From positions 1 through 48,762 of the forward strand of contig JARKPE010000139.1 of the NCBI GenBank assembly GCA_029975415.1: 48,762 bases of DNA, in the 5' to 3' direction. The stretch's first letter is position 1. Every line of letters starts with the position of its first letter. The notes under the pieces are model-generated. The model saw only the letters and a list, made by a program, of their open reading frames with translations. It was not told the origin of the DNA and searched no databases. Made by a program: the position numbers and the translations under genes. The stretch is from Dysgonamonadaceae bacterium (GTDB taxonomy: Bacteria; Bacteroidota; Bacteroidia; Bacteroidales; Dysgonomonadaceae). Shown in pieces: positions 8,725-17,971 of this stretch.

Positions 8725-9838
8725 ATGATAACAGCAGACCAACTAAAAGATGTGTTGGAGCGCGAGCAAGCGCTGAGGGGGTATCTTTGACATCGATGCA
8801 AAGACTATTCAACTCGAAGAGGAAGAACTGAGAACTCAGTCGCCCGATTTTTGGAGCGATTCCAAAGCGGCTGATGCTCAGATGAAAGTAGTGCGCGAAC
8901 TGAAAGGATGGATACGAGATTATAATGAAGTGAAATCGGCTACGGACGAGTTGCAACTTGCCTACGATTTTGTGAAAGATGGTGTCGTTACCGAGGAAGA
9001 AGTTGATGCAGCATACCGCAAGGCGATCGATTTGATAGAAAATCTCGAGCTCAAAAATATGCTTCGCAAGGAAGAGGACAAGCTCGGTGCAGTGCTGAAA
9101 ATCAATGCCGGTGCCGGTGGTACAGAAAGTCAGGATTGGGCGTCGATGTTGCTCAGGATGTATCAACGCTGGTGCGAAAGCAAAAACTATAAAACTACCA
9201 TTACCAACTGGCAGGATGGTGACGATGCCGGCATCAAGACTGCTACGCTGCAAATAGAAGGCGAGATGGCCTATGGCTTTTTGAAGAGCGAGAACGGAGT
9301 TCACCGCCTCGTACGAGTTTCGCCTTATAACGCTCAGGGCAAACGTATGACATCCTTTGCGTCGGTTTTTGTCGTTCCGTTGGTGGACGACAGTATCGAA
9401 ATTGAAGTGAATCCGGCGAACTTGAGTTGGGATACTTTCCGTTCGTCGGGAGCTGGCGGACAAAATGTGAATAAGGTTGAAACCGGTGTTCGATTGCACT
9501 ACATCTATAAAGATCCGGATACGGGTGAGGAGCAGGAAATCGTCATCGAAAATACCGAAAGTCGTTCGCAATTGGGGAATCGCGAAAACGCTTTACGCTT
9601 GTTGCGTTCGCAACTCTATGAGATTGAACTCGAAAAACGTCGTGCAGCTCAGGCTGAAATCGAAGCCGGGAAAAAGAAAATAGAATGGGGTTCGCAAATC
9701 CGCAGCTATGTTTTCGACGATCGTCGAGTGAAAGATCATCGCACCAATTATCAAACTTCAGACGTTACAGGCGTTATGGATGGTGATATCGATGGTTTCA
9801 TTAAGGCATATCTGATGGAATATGGCGGCGAAAGTTGA
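8725..9838 (+). CDS. prfB: Peptide chain release factor 2, with programmed +1 frameshift
   Basis: Terminates translation at UGA and UAA. Translation starts at ATG 8725 and meets an in-frame TGA at 8788-8790 after 21 codons; a +1 shift at CTT-TGA-C leads into the long frame beginning GAC at 8789, giving about 370 residues (8725-8787 joined to 8789-9838). The peptidyl-tRNA hydrolysis motif GGQ is at about 244-246 (SSGAGGQNVNKVETG). The codon-recognition tripeptide, SPF in Escherichia coli, reads SPY (about 199-201) here. A start at M8882 alone would remove the N-terminal domain, so the frameshifted form is the real gene. Confidence 0.96.
8776..8791 (+). promoter_or_regulatory. prfB autoregulatory frameshift signal
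   Basis: AGGGGGTATCTTTGAC has all the classic parts: an internal Shine-Dalgarno-like AGGGGG, a three-base spacer, the slippery CUU codon and a poorly recognised UGA followed by C. When RF2 is scarce the ribosome slips forward one base at CUU and makes full-length RF2, a known feedback loop. Confidence 0.95.
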
Positions 9839-9973
9839 TTTCGCTGTCATATATCGTCGTGTTTTGACGGAAAAATCAGATTTTGATAGATTATTCAAAG
9901 TTCATCGAGTCTGACTCCTAATGTTGCTTATTGAGATTATTCCATGATAAATTTACCTTCTTATTTTTTTAAC

Positions 9974-10531
9974 ATGAAACAAAAAATTATCTTTTCTCTT
10001 CTTTTGTTGGGCTTTTCGATATCCGGTATCAATGCTCAGAATTATAAATTAAACAAACAGACGTACGATTACAGAATGTATATGCCTCAGATTGGCGATC
10101 CGTACAATCCTACTACGATGGGACTTGCGTCTTTTTTTGTGCCGGGACTTGGACAAATTTTGTGTAATGAAACCGGACGAGGTTTGGCTTTTCTGGGAAG
10201 TTCGGCTTTGTTGTCCGGTGTTACAGTGATAGGAGCTTTGATGAGTTACGATGAAGTTACGACGTATAACGAATTCGGACGTTTTACCGAACTCGAAACT
10301 AATCCGACAGGTGTGGCGATTATGCTCACAGGTTTGGCCGCTACGCTTGCTGTTGACATTTGGGCAATCATAGATGCAACCAGAGTAGCCAAAGTCAACA
10401 ATATGTATATTCAGGACTTAAGAAAAAATACAAGTCAGGTTAAAATTAATCTCACACCGTTTATAGATTCGAATAATTATTTGGGCGAACATCATTCTTC
10501 CGCCGGATTGTCGTTGAATGTTACGTTTTAA
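9974..10531 (+). CDS. Small secreted or membrane protein of unknown function
   Basis: About 185 residues from ATG 9974; the frame also opens at 9944, but the later start begins a clean signal peptide (MKQKIIFSLLLLGFSISG, cleavage after INAQ). The mature part contains a glycine-rich hydrophobic segment (ASFFVPGLGQILCNETGRG) and a second one around GVAIMLTGLAATLAVDIWAI, each likely to cross or enter the membrane. The PGLGQ segment recalls the PGMGQ of the DUF5683 protein encoded at 15426, but the proteins otherwise differ. It lies after prfB with a 135-base gap and converges on the TIGR02757 gene. No function is recognised. Confidence 0.7.
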   Translation: MKQKIIFSLLLLGFSISGINAQNYKLNKQTYDYRMYMPQIGDPYNPTTMGLASFFVPGLGQILCNETGRGLAFLGSSALLSGVTVIGALMSYDEVTTYNEFGRFTELETNPTGVAIMLTGLAATLAVDIWAIIDATRVAKVNNMYIQDLRKNTSQVKINLTPFIDSNNYLGEHHSSAGLSLNVTF

Positions 10532-10536
10532 CGAAT

Positions 10537-11340
10537 TTACTTGTTGGAATTGCGGAGAGGCTTTATAGCCGTTTTTTGATCGACCGAAAGTCCGAAGAGG
10601 GCAAAGTCATATTTCACCGGATCATCTGGATCGAGCTGTCGAAGGCTTTCCGTAAGTTCCAATGCAGTTTTCCAGTCAGTTTGTCTTCGGAAAATCAATC
10701 CCAGTCGGCGAGCTGTCCGTTCTACATGGACATCGATGGGGCAGATCAGTGCATGTTGCGGAATCCGTTTCCATAGCCCGAAATCTACGCCTTTGTCATC
10801 GTTGCGCACCATCCATCGGAGAAACATGTTTAATCGTTTGCAGGTGGAATTGCGGGTTGGAGTTGCAATGTGCTTACGGGTGCGATTAGGCGCGTCGGGA
10901 TGGTTGAAAAACTTTTTTTCGAATTGGATTAGCGAATTTTCTACCGAAATAAAAGAGCCGTCCGTCATAAAAGCATCCTCTAAACTGTCGTAGTGATGAT
11001 AGTGTCGATGAAGAAAATCGACAAAATAAAGCAAATCCGTATCGTTGAAAGTACGATGTTTGAATCCGACAAGCTGTTGCAGTTCCAATGGATCGTTTTT
11101 CATGACGAATGAATAGGGCGAATTATTCATTCTGTCGGCCAGTTCCGAACATTTTTGTAAAATGGTTTTTCGTTGTCCCCAAGCGAGTGTGGCTGCAAAG
11201 AATCCCATGATTTCGATGTCGTGTTTATCGGAATAACGATGGGGAATGGAGATCGGATCGTTGGTAATAAAGGTCGGAGAGTTGTAGATTTCGACCTGTT
11301 CGTCCAAAAAATGTTTTAGCTGAAAATCGGTAACACTCAT
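10537..11340 (-). CDS. TIGR02757 (DUF2400) family protein
   Basis: 267 residues with the recognisable N-terminus of the TIGR02757 family (DUF2400): IMGFFAATLAWGQRKTIL, then ADRMNNSPYSFV and HRTFNDTDLLYFVDFL. The middle has KRLNMFLRWMVR and the C-terminal part PIDVHVERTARRLGL, a pattern reminiscent of helix-hairpin-helix DNA glycosylases, although no catalytic role has been established as far as I know. Cytosolic. It has its own TATTTTTG -7 box 24 bases upstream on the minus strand and is divergent from the protease gene. Confidence 0.88.
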   Translation of the reverse strand: MSVTDFQLKHFLDEQVEIYNSPTFITNDPISIPHRYSDKHDIEIMGFFAATLAWGQRKTILQKCSELADRMNNSPYSFVMKNDPLELQQLVGFKHRTFNDTDLLYFVDFLHRHYHHYDSLEDAFMTDGSFISVENSLIQFEKKFFNHPDAPNRTRKHIATPTRNSTCKRLNMFLRWMVRNDDKGVDFGLWKRIPQHALICPIDVHVERTARRLGLIFRRQTDWKTALELTESLRQLDPDDPVKYDFALFGLSVDQKTAIKPLRNSNK

Positions 11341-11363
11341 TTTGCATCGGGAATTTTACAATG

Positions 11364-11401
11364 CAAAAATAATTTATATTCTTAAAAACATCTTACATTT
11401 G
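11364..11401. promoter_or_regulatory. Divergent promoter pair
   Basis: The minus strand has TATTTTTG (11364-11371) for the TIGR02757 gene and the plus strand has TACATTTG (11394-11401) for the protease gene, each matching TAnnTTTG. Neither -33 element is clear. Confidence 0.45.
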
Positions 11402-11441
11402 CAAAACGGTATGAAGTATTATTCATGTAAACGGGCAAACT

Positions 11442-13700
11442 ATGACTTTCGATTATCAATTTTCCCGAAAAATCGGAAAAAATTTTTTTCTATTATTTTT
11501 TATTCTCGTAACAACAAACATCGATGCGCAAATTAGTCATGGTGGGAGTCCGCTTCCGTTAAATGTCGGTGTAAAAGCTTTGACTATTAAACCTGAAATG
11601 TTTGTAGAGATGCCATCTTTCGACGTTGCGGAAGAGTTGCGTTCGAGCGAGAACAATCTCCAATTCAAAAGTTTATATTTTGCGCATAAGTTTTATGTAC
11701 ACCTTCGTCCCGATAATTCCGGAATCAGATTTTCAACTTCCGATGGTACGAATGTTTGGCGTGTCGGTATTCGTTCACGAGGCGCTTATTCGATAAATAT
11801 TCTGTTTTCGAAATTTCATTTGTCCAAAGGGGCAAAAGTTTTCGTGTATAATGCCGATCAAACGCAGATTTTAGGTTGCTATACAGACGAAAACAATACC
11901 GAACATAATTTGCTGCCGGTGCAACCTATTGGTGGTGAAGAGTTGATTGTGGAATTACAAGAACCGGAAAATTCTGTATGCGAAATTGAGATAGGCGAGG
12001 TGAATCACGATTTCTTGGGCCTTTTTCGTGCAGGAACCGAGCCTCGTGATCCGTCGCAAAGTTGCCATCCGAATCTTGTTTGTTATCCCGAAGATGCTGA
12101 GCCAGGTAGCGGTGTGGTGGAGCTGATTATCAATGGCAACACTTATTGTACCGGAGCACTTGTCAATAATACGACTCAGGATGGAACACCTTATTTCCTC
12201 ACAGCTACTCATTGTTTGAACAGAAATTACAATACTGCCTTTTTGTCAAACAGAAAATATGACGTGGTCGCGGGCAGTATCGTTGCATTTTTTCATTATG
12301 AATCGCCGGTGTGTGATGCAACTATTCGAGGCAATACGCAAATGACACTTGCAGGGGCCGACTCGGTTCTGATTAGTGAAAAACACGATATTTCTCTTCT
12401 GCGTTTCTTGCAAATGCCACCCGGAGAATATCAACCCTATTATTTGGGTTGGAATGTTAGTTCGGCACCATCCGCGCCTTTTCACGGAATTCATCACCCC
12501 AACGGAGGTATAAAAAAAATTGCCGTTGAAAACGATGCGCTCACGATTACTTCTTTTGGAACTTCAGCTCCCTATAACATGGAGCCAAATTCGCATTGGA
12601 ATGTTGCGCAGTGGGAAATGGCATCGACTGAAGACGGCTCTTCGGGATCACCTTTGTTAGATAAAGATAAACGGCTGGTAGGAACGCTTAGCGGCGGGGT
12701 GTCCGCATGTTCATCGCCAAAAGGACCCGATCAGTATGCTTCGCTCAACAAATTTTGGGCTGTAGAAGGATCAATCAATAATCCGAATTCCATAAAATAT
12801 TATCTCGATCCGCTCAATTCCGGTACTCAGCAGTTAAATGGTTTTAATCCTTATGAAAATGCGCCAATGACGCGTGAAAACAATTTTGATTCGGGCGAAA
12901 AGGTTACGCAAACAACCTATAATAATACGATCAATCTTTTTCAAACAAATACGTCTCTTGGATACTTGGAATTTGCTGAACAATTTTATTCCGAAAAAGA
13001 AGTGCAACTTGCCGGAGTGTTTATATCAACTCCTGCAACAACGAATATCTCGGGAATGGATGTGCGAATCAAGGTTTATTCGGGAACAACAGGCCCGGAA
13101 GTTTTGCTGGCCGATCAAAAATTTAAATATTCGTTCCAATATTATTCGGGAGCAACTTTCGTCACAGGGAACAGGAGCATGAACAGCACGGTTGAGAATT
13201 ATATTCGATTCGATTCGCCCGTAACGGTTTCCGGTAATTTTTTCATTACTTATAGTGAGGCAAACGGAGTAGCTCCGGGATTTTGTGTATTGAATACGGA
13301 GCCACGCGCTACCGGTTCGGGATTTAATCCTACTGCTTGGATGAAGAACTCTTCTGGCTGGATTCTTTCCTCTGAAAATATATACAATCCGGTAAATACT
13401 TCATTGTTGATTTCACCCTACGTAATAGGACCCGGTCTTGAAGGGGAAGTACAAAAGCCCGAATCGTTTGAACTGAATGTTACTTATAATCGCGAAGTTC
13501 AGCGAATTTTTGTGGAATCGAATCATGAAATAGTTTCGTGGGAGATATTTTATGTAACCGGTCAAAAAATATTTGCCAAACAAATCGACAAGAGCGTTAA
13601 TCTTGCATCGTATTCCGCCTCGCATCTTTCCAAAGGTGTTTATATTGTAAGGGTGATAACTACGCACGGAAGCGGAATACGAAAAGTATTGGTACGATAG
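11442..13700 (+). CDS. Secreted trypsin-like (lysyl endopeptidase-type) protease with T9SS sorting domain
   Basis: 752 residues. A signal peptide (FFLLFFILVTTNIDAQ) is followed by a propeptide-like region and an S1-type peptidase domain resembling Achromobacter lysyl endopeptidase: VCYPED, CTGALVNNT, PYFLTATHC with H257, KHDISLL with D316, and EDGSSGSP with S401 complete a Ser-His-Asp triad. Next comes a beta-rich domain (about 480-670), then a C-terminal type A sorting domain of the type IX secretion system (GQKIFAKQ, LSKGVYIVRV, ending KVLVR). The enzyme is therefore predicted to cross the outer membrane and be released or anchored at the cell surface. Lys specificity is a guess from overall similarity. 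It converges on the MltD gene with a 5-base gap. Confidence 0.9.
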   Translation: MTFDYQFSRKIGKNFFLLFFILVTTNIDAQISHGGSPLPLNVGVKALTIKPEMFVEMPSFDVAEELRSSENNLQFKSLYFAHKFYVHLRPDNSGIRFSTSDGTNVWRVGIRSRGAYSINILFSKFHLSKGAKVFVYNADQTQILGCYTDENNTEHNLLPVQPIGGEELIVELQEPENSVCEIEIGEVNHDFLGLFRAGTEPRDPSQSCHPNLVCYPEDAEPGSGVVELIINGNTYCTGALVNNTTQDGTPYFLTATHCLNRNYNTAFLSNRKYDVVAGSIVAFFHYESPVCDATIRGNTQMTLAGADSVLISEKHDISLLRFLQMPPGEYQPYYLGWNVSSAPSAPFHGIHHPNGGIKKIAVENDALTITSFGTSAPYNMEPNSHWNVAQWEMASTEDGSSGSPLLDKDKRLVGTLSGGVSACSSPKGPDQYASLNKFWAVEGSINNPNSIKYYLDPLNSGTQQLNGFNPYENAPMTRENNFDSGEKVTQTTYNNTINLFQTNTSLGYLEFAEQFYSEKEVQLAGVFISTPATTNISGMDVRIKVYSGTTGPEVLLADQKFKYSFQYYSGATFVTGNRSMNSTVENYIRFDSPVTVSGNFFITYSEANGVAPGFCVLNTEPRATGSGFNPTAWMKNSSGWILSSENIYNPVNTSLLISPYVIGPGLEGEVQKPESFELNVTYNREVQRIFVESNHEIVSWEIFYVTGQKIFAKQIDKSVNLASYSASHLSKGVYIVRVITTHGSGIRKVLVR

Positions 13701-13705
13701 ATGTC

Positions 13706-15388
13706 TTAATTCGTTTGTTCGCCGTCTAGTATTGGTTGATCGGTATCTTCATCCAAACCTTGTTGCGATTCTGAGGAATTTCGTATTTGACTTTTCAGGT
13801 AATTGGAAATGATGCTGCTCTCGGTCTTGCCGGGTGCTGTGTATGATTGGTCGTTGGTTTGTGTATTCGACGGTGTTGTAATAGTCTTTTTTTGAACAAT
13901 CAAATTTTTTCCAATTGATAATTCGGCAGAATTTAGTCCGTTCCATGCCTTTAGTTGAGACACTGTAACATTATTTTTCTGTGCGATACCACTCAATGTA
14001 TCACCTTTTCTTACACGATAGTATTGGTTGACGGAGCGGTTTTCGGCCGGATGTTGTTCGTTGTCGGTTTGTGCAAGTAAAGCTTGACTTTCTTCCGGCG
14101 AAGATTTAGGCGTTTCTATTTGGCGTTTGTTCACGATAAGTCTTTTTCCGACGGTAATATGGCTCGATTTGAGATTATTCCACGATTTCAACTGACTGAC
14201 GGTAACCCCGTTTCGTTGAGCGATTTTCGATAAATTATCACCACGTTGTATTTTATAATACACATTTGCTCCATCTGATGTGGAGATATTATTATTGCTG
14301 ATATAACTATCGGTACTAAGACGGTGTGTTAAAAATTCGGATCGTCGGTAATTGGTTATGCTGTCTTTTTGATCGATAAAAGCTATCATTTTTATTGTTG
14401 GCAAATTGAGTGCATAGGATTTGTAATTGCCGGGAATAATATCTCGCTTGAATTGAGGATTAAGTCGGCGAAGTTGGGTTAAAGGAATATCAAGCATGTC
14501 GGATATTTGTTGCAAATGGATTTCTTCACTTACATGAACGGTATCCAATGCTACATAATCATCTACGCGAACAGGACAAATATTATGATCGGAATAGTAC
14601 GTCATGATGTAGTTTGCCGCGATAAATGCGGGAACATATCCACGAGTTTCGCGAGGAAGATGGAAATAGATTTCCCAGTAATCGCGTTTTCCTCCACTAC
14701 GGGCAATGGCCTTATTTACGTTGCCTGGTCCACAATTGTATGCAGCAATTACCAGATTCCAATCCTGATAGATGGTATATAAATCTTTGAGGTATCGGGC
14801 GGCAGCTTCGGAGGATTTAATGGGGTCGCGGCGTTCGTCCACCAAACTGTTGATTTCGAGTCCGTAACCTTTTCCTGTTTTAAGCATGAATTGCCAAAGT
14901 CCTGTAGCGCCTGCTTTTGAAACGGCAATAGGATTAAGTGCCGATTCGATGACCGGCAGATATTTCAATTCGAGAGGAAGTCCATATTTATCGAGCATTT
15001 GTTCGAACATTGGAAAATAATAATCTCCCAGCGCCAGCATGTACGCTACCTGGCTGCGTTTACGGTCGGCATACATATCGATATACGATCGCACAACATG
15101 ATTATAAGACAGTTCCATAAACGATGGCATGTTGTGAAGACGCCGAATATAGATGCTGTCATTAAAAATGACATTTGATCCTTGTTGGCAATCGTTTTGG
15201 AAAGAAGAGAAGTCGATTTGCCAATCGTGTAGTAAATCGCTGAGGTCTTTGTTCATGCTTTCGGGGACAACAATCGATTTGTCGTCGATAGTATCTTTAG
15301 CCTGCTTAGTTGTTTGAGAACATATCGGTTGCATAGCCAATGAGCAGGCAACTATCGTTGAAAATATCAGTCTGTGAGTAGCTTTCAT
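13706..15388 (-). CDS. MltD-like lytic transglycosylase with two LysM domains
   Basis: A periplasmic murein-cleaving enzyme of about 560 residues. The start at 15388 gives a signal peptide (MKATHRLIFSTIVACSLA); a start at 15412 is also open. The SLT domain has catalytic Glu in PVIESALNP, then SKAGATGLWQF, YLKDLY and AAYNCGPGNV. Two LysM peptidoglycan-binding modules follow (YKIQRGDNLSKIAQ and YRVRKGDTLSGIAQ), with a Ser/Gln-rich linker and tail. It is last in the parA-parB-DUF5683-mltD set, an order I know from many Bacteroidetes. Confidence 0.93.
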   Translation of the reverse strand: MKATHRLIFSTIVACSLAMQPICSQTTKQAKDTIDDKSIVVPESMNKDLSDLLHDWQIDFSSFQNDCQQGSNVIFNDSIYIRRLHNMPSFMELSYNHVVRSYIDMYADRKRSQVAYMLALGDYYFPMFEQMLDKYGLPLELKYLPVIESALNPIAVSKAGATGLWQFMLKTGKGYGLEINSLVDERRDPIKSSEAAARYLKDLYTIYQDWNLVIAAYNCGPGNVNKAIARSGGKRDYWEIYFHLPRETRGYVPAFIAANYIMTYYSDHNICPVRVDDYVALDTVHVSEEIHLQQISDMLDIPLTQLRRLNPQFKRDIIPGNYKSYALNLPTIKMIAFIDQKDSITNYRRSEFLTHRLSTDSYISNNNISTSDGANVYYKIQRGDNLSKIAQRNGVTVSQLKSWNNLKSSHITVGKRLIVNKRQIETPKSSPEESQALLAQTDNEQHPAENRSVNQYYRVRKGDTLSGIAQKNNVTVSQLKAWNGLNSAELSIGKNLIVQKKTITTPSNTQTNDQSYTAPGKTESSIISNYLKSQIRNSSESQQGLDEDTDQPILDGEQTN

Positions 15389-15425
15389 AGTTTTGCAAAA
15401 AAATGAGGGCATAGCTGCCCCTTAG

Positions 15426-16148
15426 TTAATTGAAATTAAAAGTACAACTGATGCCAAAAGCATCTTTCGAAAACGAATAACCCCTCTGAATAACGGAAGG
15501 TTGTAACCGCATGGTCAGATCGGGACTAATGTCAAAATCAAACAATTGAGCGTCAACATAAGCATCAACGATGCTCAATCCATACAGAGCGACAGTGCCG
15601 ATGATACTAAGATCGCGATATCGACGATAGTAATCCTTACGACGCTTCATTACGCTCTTTAACCACTCTTTGTCAACCGTTTCAGGATCTTGACCATACC
15701 TCAAGAATTTTTGCCAGCTATTAGTATTCGGATCATCGTCTGCAATATCTTTGTAGCCATTAAAATAATCCTGATAGTAACGGTTATTCCATGAAATGGC
15801 GTAGGCAAATCCTACGAACCCACCGTAAAGAATCGGCAACTTCCAGTATTTTCGATTGTAAACTTGTCCCATTCCCGGAAAGATGGCCGCCATGATGACT
15901 GCTTTGGTAGGATCGGGTTTAAATTCTGCCGGTATGAGAATGCGCGTAGTGTCGATTTGCTGTTCTGTAGCTATGATGCTGTCCGTTTTATGCTGAATGA
16001 CATCGGGACGAATCTTTTGCGAAATAGTATCTTGCAAAGGACGCATTAGTTCGGCGGTGTCTTTTTGGGGGAATGTGGAGTTCACTTGTGCCTGAATTTG
16101 TATCGACACAAGAATACCCATGAAAAGGATAAACCTCCACTTTTTCAT
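15426..16148 (-). CDS. DUF5683 membrane protein
   Basis: 240 residues. A signal peptide (FILFMGILVSIQIQAQ) is followed by a polar segment and a DUF5683 domain beginning at DPTKAVIMAAIFPGMGQVYNR, which has the PGxGQ-Y-N-x-K-Y-W motif, two hydrophobic helices and a Tyr-rich stretch. The family is confined largely to Bacteroidetes and has no assigned biochemical role. It lies four bases after parB and before mltD, so it is probably co-transcribed with both. Confidence 0.88.
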   Translation of the reverse strand: MKKWRFILFMGILVSIQIQAQVNSTFPQKDTAELMRPLQDTISQKIRPDVIQHKTDSIIATEQQIDTTRILIPAEFKPDPTKAVIMAAIFPGMGQVYNRKYWKLPILYGGFVGFAYAISWNNRYYQDYFNGYKDIADDDPNTNSWQKFLRYGQDPETVDKEWLKSVMKRRKDYYRRYRDLSIIGTVALYGLSIVDAYVDAQLFDFDISPDLTMRLQPSVIQRGYSFSKDAFGISCTFNFN

Positions 16149-16152
16149 GCGA

Positions 16153-17064
16153 TTATTTTTTGTTGAGTTGATCGAAAATACCGATGATGCGTTCCAACTC
16201 GTCTGTCGAGGTAAACGGGATGGTGATTTTACCTTTTCCCTGTTTATTGCAGCTGAATTTTACGCTGGTTTTAAAATAAGCCGACAAATGCTTTGCCAAA
16301 ACATCGAAATCGTCAGAATAATTGCTTTTTGATTTGGATGATTTTCCGTCTTTTTTGTTCTGCCTCGGATGAAGGATTTCGTCGAGATCTCTTCCTTCCG
16401 AAATGTCTTTGGCTATACTTTCGACATTTCTCACCGACAAATCTTCTTGGAGGATAAGATTATATATTGCCAATTGCGAAACCGGATCATTAATCGTAAG
16501 CAGAGCACGGGCATGTCCCATATCGATCTTTTTGTCCTTTACGCCCATTTGCACTTCGGCCGGCAGTTTGAGAAGACGAAGATAATTGGCAATAGTTGCT
16601 CTTTTTTTTCCGACGCGTTCGCTCAACTGTTCCTGAGTGAGTGAAAATGTTTCGATGAGATTTTGATAAGCCAATGCGATTTCGATGGAGTTTAGATCTT
16701 CTCGTTGAATATTTTCGACAAGAGCCATTTCCATCAAATCGTCATCTTCGGCCGTTTTGATATAGGCAGGGATACTTGTCAGTCCTGCGATTTGCGAAGC
16801 ACGAAATCTGCGTTCGCCGGCAATGATTTGATACGTGTCGTCATCTATTTTGCGAAGAGTAATAGGCTGTATAACACCAATTTTGCGGATGGATGTTGCC
16901 AGTTCGTCCAACGCTTCTTCATCGAAAACGCGACGTGGTTGATCGGGATTGGGCGTTATTTTCGAAAGCTCCACCTCGTTGATGGAGGATGTGCCCTGTG
17001 TCTCGGTCTCCTCCATTGTGATGAGCGCATCCAGTCCTCTTCCTAAAGCATTTTTTTTAGACAT
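16153..17064 (-). CDS. parB: Chromosome partitioning protein ParB
   Basis: A 303-residue ParB/Spo0J-type CTP-dependent DNA clamp that loads at parS and works with ParA in chromosome segregation. It begins MSKKNALGRGLDALI, then NPDQPRRVFDEEAL, the CTP-binding region AGERRFRAS, ENIQREDLN, and a helix-turn-helix (LTQEQLSERVGKKRATIANYLRLLKLP). The C-terminal dimerisation part ends IIGIFDQLNK. It is 33 bases after parA on the same strand. No clear parS copy was noticed in the window. Confidence 0.95.
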   Translation of the reverse strand: MSKKNALGRGLDALITMEETETQGTSSINEVELSKITPNPDQPRRVFDEEALDELATSIRKIGVIQPITLRKIDDDTYQIIAGERRFRASQIAGLTSIPAYIKTAEDDDLMEMALVENIQREDLNSIEIALAYQNLIETFSLTQEQLSERVGKKRATIANYLRLLKLPAEVQMGVKDKKIDMGHARALLTINDPVSQLAIYNLILQEDLSVRNVESIAKDISEGRDLDEILHPRQNKKDGKSSKSKSNYSDDFDVLAKHLSAYFKTSVKFSCNKQGKGKITIPFTSTDELERIIGIFDQLNKK

Positions 17065-17097
17065 TCTTCTACGTTTTCGTTCGATGTACAGGCAAAG

Positions 17098-17862
17098 TTA
17101 CGAATTTTTTTCAATAAGTTCTTTGGCCAATTGCATATAGTTGTAAGCTCCCCGTGAAGAGGCATCATACATCAATGCTGGCTGTGCATGACTTTGAGAC
17201 TCACTTAGAGTAATATTTCGTTGTATGACCGAATTGAAAACCAGTTCCTGAAAATGGTGTTTTACCTCTTCGTACACCTGGTTGTGCAGGCGCAGACGTG
17301 AGTCGTACATAGTGAAAACGAATCCTTCTATTTCCAACTTGGTATTCAATTTCGATTTGATGATTTTAATCGTATTCAGGAGTTTGCTTAATCCTTCGAG
17401 AGCAAAATATTCGCATTGTACCGGAATAATTACGGAATCGGCAGCCGTAAGTGCATTGACTGTGATGATGCCCAACGAAGGTGAGCAGTCTATTAGAATA
17501 TAGTCGTAGCGGTCTTTGAGCGGAAGCAGTAAATCACGCAGTCGTTTCTCTCGGTTGTCCATTTGCACCATTTCGAGTTCGGCTCCTACCAGATTGATGT
17601 GGGACGAAATAATATCGATGTTTTCGAATGGTGTTTTCAATACAATCTCCGAAGGGCTTACTTTTCCAATGAGCCCTTCATAAATGGTGTTTTTTATGTT
17701 TTTGATATCGATGCCCAATCCCGAAGAGGCATTAGCCTGAGGATCGGCATCGACAACGAGAACTTTTTTATCGAGTGCAGCGAGTGAAGCTGCGAGATTG
17801 ATGGCGGTAGTAGTTTTTCCGACTCCTCCTTTTTGATTTGCAAGCGCAATTATTTTGCCCAT
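17098..17862 (-). CDS. parA: Chromosome partitioning ATPase ParA (Soj)
   Basis: A 254-residue Walker-type ATPase. The deviant Walker A KGGVGKTT is at about residues 10-17, followed by VVDADPQANAS and Walker B DYILIDCSPSLG. The ATG at 17862 is preferred over a GTG at 17868 because AAAGGTG just before it looks like a ribosome-binding site. It is first in the minus-strand parA-parB-DUF5683-mltD set. Confidence 0.95.
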   Translation of the reverse strand: MGKIIALANQKGGVGKTTTAINLAASLAALDKKVLVVDADPQANASSGLGIDIKNIKNTIYEGLIGKVSPSEIVLKTPFENIDIISSHINLVGAELEMVQMDNREKRLRDLLLPLKDRYDYILIDCSPSLGIITVNALTAADSVIIPVQCEYFALEGLSKLLNTIKIIKSKLNTKLEIEGFVFTMYDSRLRLHNQVYEEVKHHFQELVFNSVIQRNITLSESQSHAQPALMYDASSRGAYNYMQLAKELIEKNS

Positions 17863-17971
17863 ATTCACCTTTCAATTAGCCGGCAAAATAAACAATAAAT
17901 CATTTAATATGATGTTAATATTTTAAAACAATCCGATTTTTGTTGAAAAATCATCTTAAGGGTGATCCAAA

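Noticed and set aside
8723-9571. 282-codon open frame opposite prfB
   Set aside because: Shadow of the prfB reading frame; no family resemblance or promoter.
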